Source of the DNA: Ruminococcus sp. UBA4240
GTDB taxonomy: Bacteria > Bacillota > Clostridia > Oscillospirales > Ruminococcaceae
Reading direction: 5' to 3'
Assembly (NCBI GenBank): GCA_002395525.1
Contig: DGXE01000051.1
Location: 1 to 36,211, forward strand
DNA: 36,211 bases
Shown: in pieces, positions 33,178 to 36,211 of the stretch
How the letters are laid out: the number at the start of each line of letters is the position of its first letter
How positions within the stretch are numbered: position 1 is the first letter of the stretch
Position numbers and translations under genes: made by a program
Notes under the pieces: model-generated
What the model saw: the letters and a program-made list of their open reading frames with translations, nothing else
Database searches by the model: none
What the model was told of the DNA's origin: nothing

Positions 33178-33206
33178 TTGACAAATCCCCCGAAATTGTA
33201 TATACT
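33178..33206 (+). promoter_or_regulatory. VapBC promoter and probable autoregulatory operator
   Basis: Perfect TTGACA (33178-33183), 17-base spacer, TATACT (33201-33206). Self-complementary GTATATAC overlaps the -10 (33198-33205) and a variant GTAGATAC follows at 33211-33218. Repeats of this kind at the start site are typical VapB operators; binding here is inferred. Confidence 0.8.
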
Positions 33207-33236
33207 ATATGTAGATACAGGCAAAGGAGTGATAGT

Positions 33237-33467
33237 ATGTATACTGCAAGGGTATTCAAAAGTGGAAACAGTCAGGCGATACGCATTCCTAAAGAGATAC
33301 AGACAAAGCACAGTGAGTTTGAGATAAGATCCCTTGGTGAGGGCTTTGTACTTTTCCCCAAGGATGATCCGTGGTTCCCATTGCGTGAGAGCATAGGTAC
33401 GCTCCCCGATGATTTCGAGCGTGACCAGCCCTCCTGCAGCGATGCGGAAAGGCGTGAGGATCTGTGA
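33237..33467 (+). CDS. vapB: VapB-type antitoxin (AbrB-like DNA-binding fold)
   Basis: A 76-residue antitoxin. ATG at 33237 has AAAGGAG seven bases upstream; the longer open frame that begins upstream runs through the tRNA gene and is not real. The N-terminal MYTARVFKSGNSQAIRIPKE is the swapped-hairpin AbrB/MazE-type DNA-binding motif, and the acidic C-terminal part (SIGTLPDDFERDQPS, then AERREDL) would wrap and block the toxin. Its stop shares one base with the toxin ATG (TGATG), which keeps the two in ratio. The protein-toxin complex is expected to repress the promoter at 33178-33206. Confidence 0.9.
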   Translation: MYTARVFKSGNSQAIRIPKEIQTKHSEFEIRSLGEGFVLFPKDDPWFPLRESIGTLPDDFERDQPSCSDAERREDL

Positions 33468-33874
33468 TGTATCTGCTGGACACCAATATCTGCATTTTCG
33501 CAATGAAAAACAAGTTTCCCCCGCTTACCGAAAGATTGTTTGAGATCCATCCCAGTGAGATCTGTGTTTCATCCGTGACCGTCGGTGAACTGGAATACGG
33601 AGCCGCAAAAAGTCTCAGAACTGCGCAGACAAGGGCGAGCATTCTTTTGTTTCTCTCTGCATTCACCATACTTCCGTTTACGGCAGAGGATGCAAGGCGT
33701 TTCGGCGAGGTGCGTGCATATCTTGAATCACAGGGAACACCTATCGGACCCTATGATACCATGATCGCAGCGCAGGGCGCTGCAAGAGGTCTGACTGTTG
33801 TTACCAACAATATTCGGGAGTTTACCCGTGTGCCGGATCTGGCACTTGAAGACTGGACGAAACCAAAAGCCTGA
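33467..33874 (+). CDS. vapC: VapC-type toxin (PIN-domain ribonuclease)
   Basis: A 135-residue PIN-domain endoribonuclease. The acidic metal-binding residues are Asp5 (LLDTNI), Glu41 (GELEYG) and Asp97 (PYDTMIAAQ), with the family end TNNIREFTRVPDL supplying Asn114/Asn115. All the expected catalytic positions are filled, so the toxin looks active. VapC enzymes of this subgroup cut tRNA or rRNA; the target here is unknown. The ATG at 33467 has GAGG seven bases upstream; a GTG one codon earlier is the alternative. It follows the antitoxin with a one-base overlap and ends five bases before a strong terminator. Confidence 0.93.
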   Translation: MYLLDTNICIFAMKNKFPPLTERLFEIHPSEICVSSVTVGELEYGAAKSLRTAQTRASILLFLSAFTILPFTAEDARRFGEVRAYLESQGTPIGPYDTMIAAQGAARGLTVVTNNIREFTRVPDLALEDWTKPKA

Positions 33875-33879
33875 AGCAT

Positions 33880-33909
33880 ACCGCAGAGCAACAGCTCTGC
33901 GGTTTTTTC
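33880..33909 (+). terminator. Terminator after VapBC
   Basis: Stem ACCGCAGAGC / GCTCTGCGGT (10 bp), loop AACA, then TTTTTTCTTTC. Nearly the same stem as the tRNA-Ala terminator at 33025. A second hairpin, GATCCGCAG / CTGCGGGTC (33929-33937, 33952-33960), followed by GTTTTCTG, lies downstream. Confidence 0.9.
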
Positions 33910-33986
33910 TTTCTTCCATAGACACAGCGATCCGCAGCATCATCGCCGATACTGCGGGTCGTTTTCTGCCATAAGTTTTCAGCAGA

Positions 33987-34739
33987 CTATTTCAGCTTGT
34001 CGTAGTCCTCCGGAGAGACTGCCTCACACCACTCTGTGCTTGCCTCGTCGCCCTGTATCTCCACTGCAAGGTGGGCAAACCAGCTGTCCTTTGCGGCGCC
34101 GTGCCAGTGCTTCACATTGGCGGGGATGTTGACCACATCACCGGGGCGCAGCTCTCTTGCTTCCTTACCCCATTCCTGATACCAGCCACGACCGCCCACG
34201 CATATGAGCATCTGACCTCCGCCCGCAGAGGCATGGTGTATGTGCCAGTTGTTGCGGCAGCCGGGCTCAAAGGTGACGTTGAATATGGGTATCTGCTCCG
34301 AGGACACGGGGGCAAGGTAGCTCTGCCCCACAAAGAACTGACCGTAGGGGTTTTTCTCCCCTATGGGGAACATTATCTCGTTCTGGAAGCTGTCCCTGCC
34401 GGTGAGGGGTGCATCATCGGCATAGACCTCTTTTGCGATGCCAAACACCGCCCAGGCATGAGGCCAGCCCGCATAGAATGCGGTATGGGTGATGACTGCC
34501 GCCATTTCCCTCCGTGATACACCGTGGTTCTTTGCATTCATGATATGGTAGCGGATGGAGTTGTCCATCACTCCCTGGGACATGAGCGCCACCACAGTGA
34601 TGATGCTCCTTGTCTTCACGTCAATATCCCCGTTGTTCCAGTTTTCACCGAAGAGGATATCGTCGTTGAAGCGTGCAAAATCGGGTGCGAACTCACCAAG
34701 GGCATCCCTGCCCGCCGTCTGTACTATCTTTTCAGCCAT
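33987..34739 (-). CDS. Carboxymuconolactone decarboxylase-like and cupin fusion protein
   Basis: A 250-residue protein with ATG at 34739 (AGGTG six bases upstream; a GTG start three codons earlier is possible). The N-terminal half (about 1-110) is of the carboxymuconolactone decarboxylase/AhpD-like fold (DIDVKTRSIITVVALMSQGV, AAVITHTAFYAGWPHAW); it lacks a CxxC redox pair in this part, arguing against a peroxidase role. The C-terminal half (about 145-240) is a cupin with metal-binding NNWHIHHASAGGGQ and VKHWHG. Such two-domain proteins are common in gut Clostridia beside flavodoxins and alpha/beta hydrolases, as here. The reaction is unknown; decarboxylation or a detoxification step is plausible. 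Confidence 0.9.
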   Translation of the reverse strand: MAEKIVQTAGRDALGEFAPDFARFNDDILFGENWNNGDIDVKTRSIITVVALMSQGVMDNSIRYHIMNAKNHGVSRREMAAVITHTAFYAGWPHAWAVFGIAKEVYADDAPLTGRDSFQNEIMFPIGEKNPYGQFFVGQSYLAPVSSEQIPIFNVTFEPGCRNNWHIHHASAGGGQMLICVGGRGWYQEWGKEARELRPGDVVNIPANVKHWHGAAKDSWFAHLAVEIQGDEASTEWCEAVSPEDYDKLK

Positions 34740-34757
34740 TTTTGACACCTGCCTTCA

Positions 34758-35240
34758 TCAGATACCAAGGGAGTCTATCCAGCCTTTAAGCTCCTGTGCG
34801 GAGGCACTTGCGGAGAAACGCTTTCCCTCTTTGATGACAGTGCTGTCAGATACGCTCTTTCGCAGCTCCTTCACCGTATCCCCCATGCCGCTGCCCCCTG
34901 ATGTGGCAAAGGGGACGACCGTCTTCCCGGAAAGGTCGTAGCTTTCAAGGAAGGTGTTGATGATAGTGGGGGCAACATACCACCATATGGGGAAGCCCAC
35001 GAATATCACATCATACTCCTCCGCCTTGGCATCCTTGTCCGCAAGTGCGGGGCGCATGGACTTGTTCTTCATCTCCACGGAGCTCCTGCTGTTTGGATCC
35101 TGCCAGTTAAGGTCTGCCTTAGTGTAGGGCTTTTCGGGGCGTATCTCGTAGATATCCGCCTGTGCCGCTTCGGCAAGGTTTTTTGCAAGCTTTGCGGTAA
35201 CACCGCTTGCGGAAAAATATGCGACCAGTTTCCTGCTCAT
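34758..35240 (-). CDS. Flavodoxin
   Basis: A 160-residue FMN-binding electron carrier of the Flavodoxin_4 type. The phosphate-binding loop is SASGVTAK (10-17), and the other FMN contacts fall in FVGFPIWWYVAPTIINTF (aromatic flavin stack) and FATSGGSGMGDTV. ATG start with a purine-rich site upstream. It lies 18 bp before the carboxymuconolactone-cupin gene and 13 bp after the alpha/beta hydrolase gene in the same leftward group, so the three are probably one operon. It is expected to feed electrons to a partner enzyme in the cytoplasm; the partner is not identified. Confidence 0.93.
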   Translation of the reverse strand: MSRKLVAYFSASGVTAKLAKNLAEAAQADIYEIRPEKPYTKADLNWQDPNSRSSVEMKNKSMRPALADKDAKAEEYDVIFVGFPIWWYVAPTIINTFLESYDLSGKTVVPFATSGGSGMGDTVKELRKSVSDSTVIKEGKRFSASASAQELKGWIDSLGI

Positions 35241-35253
35241 GGTAATGGCCTCC

Positions 35254-36211
35254 TTATTTCAGATATTCTCTGTAAAAGCTCTCTATCTTGTCAAAGGGGA
35301 TTGCATTCTTGCCGCCCCCGTCGTAAAGGTCTGTGTGGACTGCATCCGGTATGATGAACAGCTCCTTGTTGGCAGCATACTTGCTGTCTGTGGTCATGGC
35401 TGCATATGCATCCCTTGAGAAGTAGCAGGAATGTGCCTTCTCCCCGTGGACAAGCAGAACAGCGCTCCTTATCTCCTTGGAATAGGTGTTGATGGGCTGG
35501 TTCATAAATGACATACAGCCGGTAACATTCCACCCGCCGTTGGAGTTGAGGGAGCGGGGGTGATAGCCCCTCTCCGTCTTGTAGTAGCTGTGGTAGTCCT
35601 TCACAAAGAAGGGGGCATCCTCCGGCAGGGGATCCACCACACCGCCCCCAAGGGCATACTCACCGCTTCTGTAGTCCGCAAGGCGCTGTGCGTTAAGAGC
35701 TGCCTTCTTTTCGTAGCGCTTTCCCTCGCTGTCCTCGGAATCAAAGTAACCGTTTGCATTCACCCTCGCCATATCATACATGGTCACTGCAACAGTCGCC
35801 TTTATGCGGGTGTCAAGCGCCGCCGCATTTATGGACATACCGCCCCAGCCGCATATGCCAAGGATACCTACTTTGTCAGCATCCACATTTTCCTGTAAGG
35901 AGAGAAAGTCCACTGCCGCCATGAAATCCTCGGTGTTGATGTCGGGGGATGCCATATATCTGGGGACACCGCCGCTCTCCCCGGTGAAGGAGGGGTCAAA
36001 GGCTATGGTAAGAAAGCCCCTCTCCGCAAGGGTCTGGGCGTACAGCCCGCTGCACTGCTCCTTGACTGCGCCGAAGGGACCGCACACCGCAATGGCAGGC
36101 AGCTTTCCCTCAGCGTTCTTCGGGGTGTACATATCCGCCGCAAGGGTGATTCCGTAGCGGTTGTGGAAGGTCACCTTACTGTGGTTTACCTTGTCGGACT
36201 TGGGGAAGGTC
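35254..36211 (-). CDS. Alpha/beta hydrolase, dienelactone-hydrolase-like (partial, N-terminus beyond window)
   Basis: The frame is open to the right window edge; residues before the internal GTG at 36174 (KSDKVNHSKVTFHNRYGITL) look native, so the true start lies outside. The visible part is an alpha/beta hydrolase: AIAVCGPFGAVKEQC, the nucleophile elbow GILGICGWGGMS and the late VLLVHGEKAHSCY and PDAVHTDLYD that carry the acid and histidine of the triad. The elbow has Cys in GICGWGG, as in dienelactone hydrolase (GYCLGG), rather than the Ser of most esterases. Substrate unknown. It heads the visible redox group with flavodoxin and the carboxymuconolactone-cupin protein. Confidence 0.9.
   Translation of the reverse strand, partial: TFPKSDKVNHSKVTFHNRYGITLAADMYTPKNAEGKLPAIAVCGPFGAVKEQCSGLYAQTLAERGFLTIAFDPSFTGESGGVPRYMASPDINTEDFMAAVDFLSLQENVDADKVGILGICGWGGMSINAAALDTRIKATVAVTMYDMARVNANGYFDSEDSEGKRYEKKAALNAQRLADYRSGEYALGGGVVDPLPEDAPFFVKDYHSYYKTERGYHPRSLNSNGGWNVTGCMSFMNQPINTYSKEIRSAVLLVHGEKAHSCYFSRDAYAAMTTDSKYAANKELFIIPDAVHTDLYDGGGKNAIPFDKIESFYREYLK

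Noticed and set aside
32868..33467. 199-codon open frame that includes the VapB sequence
   Set aside because: Its first half runs through the tRNA-Ala gene and its terminator; the antitoxin start at 33237 has its own ribosome site and promoter.
1..36211. CRISPR arrays, insertion sequences, integrases, rRNA
   Set aside because: No regularly spaced repeats, no transposase or recombinase motifs and no rRNA sequence were seen on either strand.

Overview
The window (about 36.2 kb, GC-rich, mid-50s percent by eye) looks like chromosome from a fibre-degrading Gram-positive gut or rumen Clostridia member, most likely a Ruminococcus-like Oscillospiraceae. The evidence is strong AGGAGG-type ribosome sites, Gram-positive lipobox signal peptides, an MsmX-like shared sugar-importer ATPase, several GH43 enzymes, a GH9 cellulase and an EpsG-type polymerase. 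This placement is inference from gene content; no 16S is present.

Left half (1-20840) is an arabinan or arabino-oligosaccharide utilisation locus. One long leftward operon runs from an AraC regulator (16896) through a very large modular solute-binding protein, a MalF/MalG-type permease pair, an NHL-TPR-Yip1 membrane protein, a membrane-anchored DUF5696-type protein, a second permease pair, a second solute-binding lipoprotein, a LamG-containing lipoprotein, a cytoplasmic GH43 exo-arabinofuranosidase and an MsmX-like ATPase cut by the window edge. Divergently, two lipid-anchored GH43 enzymes (one endo-arabinanase-like) and a small membrane protein run rightwards and end at a bidirectional terminator. 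The proposed flow is surface cleavage of arabinan, capture, import through one or two ABC transporters that share one ATPase, and cytoplasmic trimming. The 426-bp divergent spacer holds a strong promoter, repeated CAAAAATGCA motifs and three inverted repeats.

Middle (20984-28436): a small helical protein of unknown function, then a leftward six-gene operon (MATE exporter, signal-less GH9 glucanase, iron alcohol dehydrogenase, cupin-GNAT fusion, NAD-dependent epimerase, SDR) with tight or overlapping junctions, an extended -10 promoter and a terminator. Divergent from it is a rightward operon AraC - TPR/Sel1-like protein - J-domain-like protein (reading frame broken, tail in the -1 frame) - HIRAN protein.

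Right end (31439-36211): an imperfect inverted-repeat element, an EpsG-like polysaccharide polymerase with its own promoter, tRNA-Ala(GGC), a VapBC toxin-antitoxin module bounded by two nearly identical terminators, and a leftward redox/hydrolase group (carboxymuconolactone decarboxylase-cupin, flavodoxin, dienelactone-hydrolase-like alpha/beta hydrolase cut by the right edge).

The best candidates for undescribed biology are the DUF5696 plus NHL-TPR-Yip1 pair embedded between two importer permease pairs, the carbohydrate-module-fused solute-binding protein, and the AraC-TPR-J-HIRAN operon with its frameshifted J gene.
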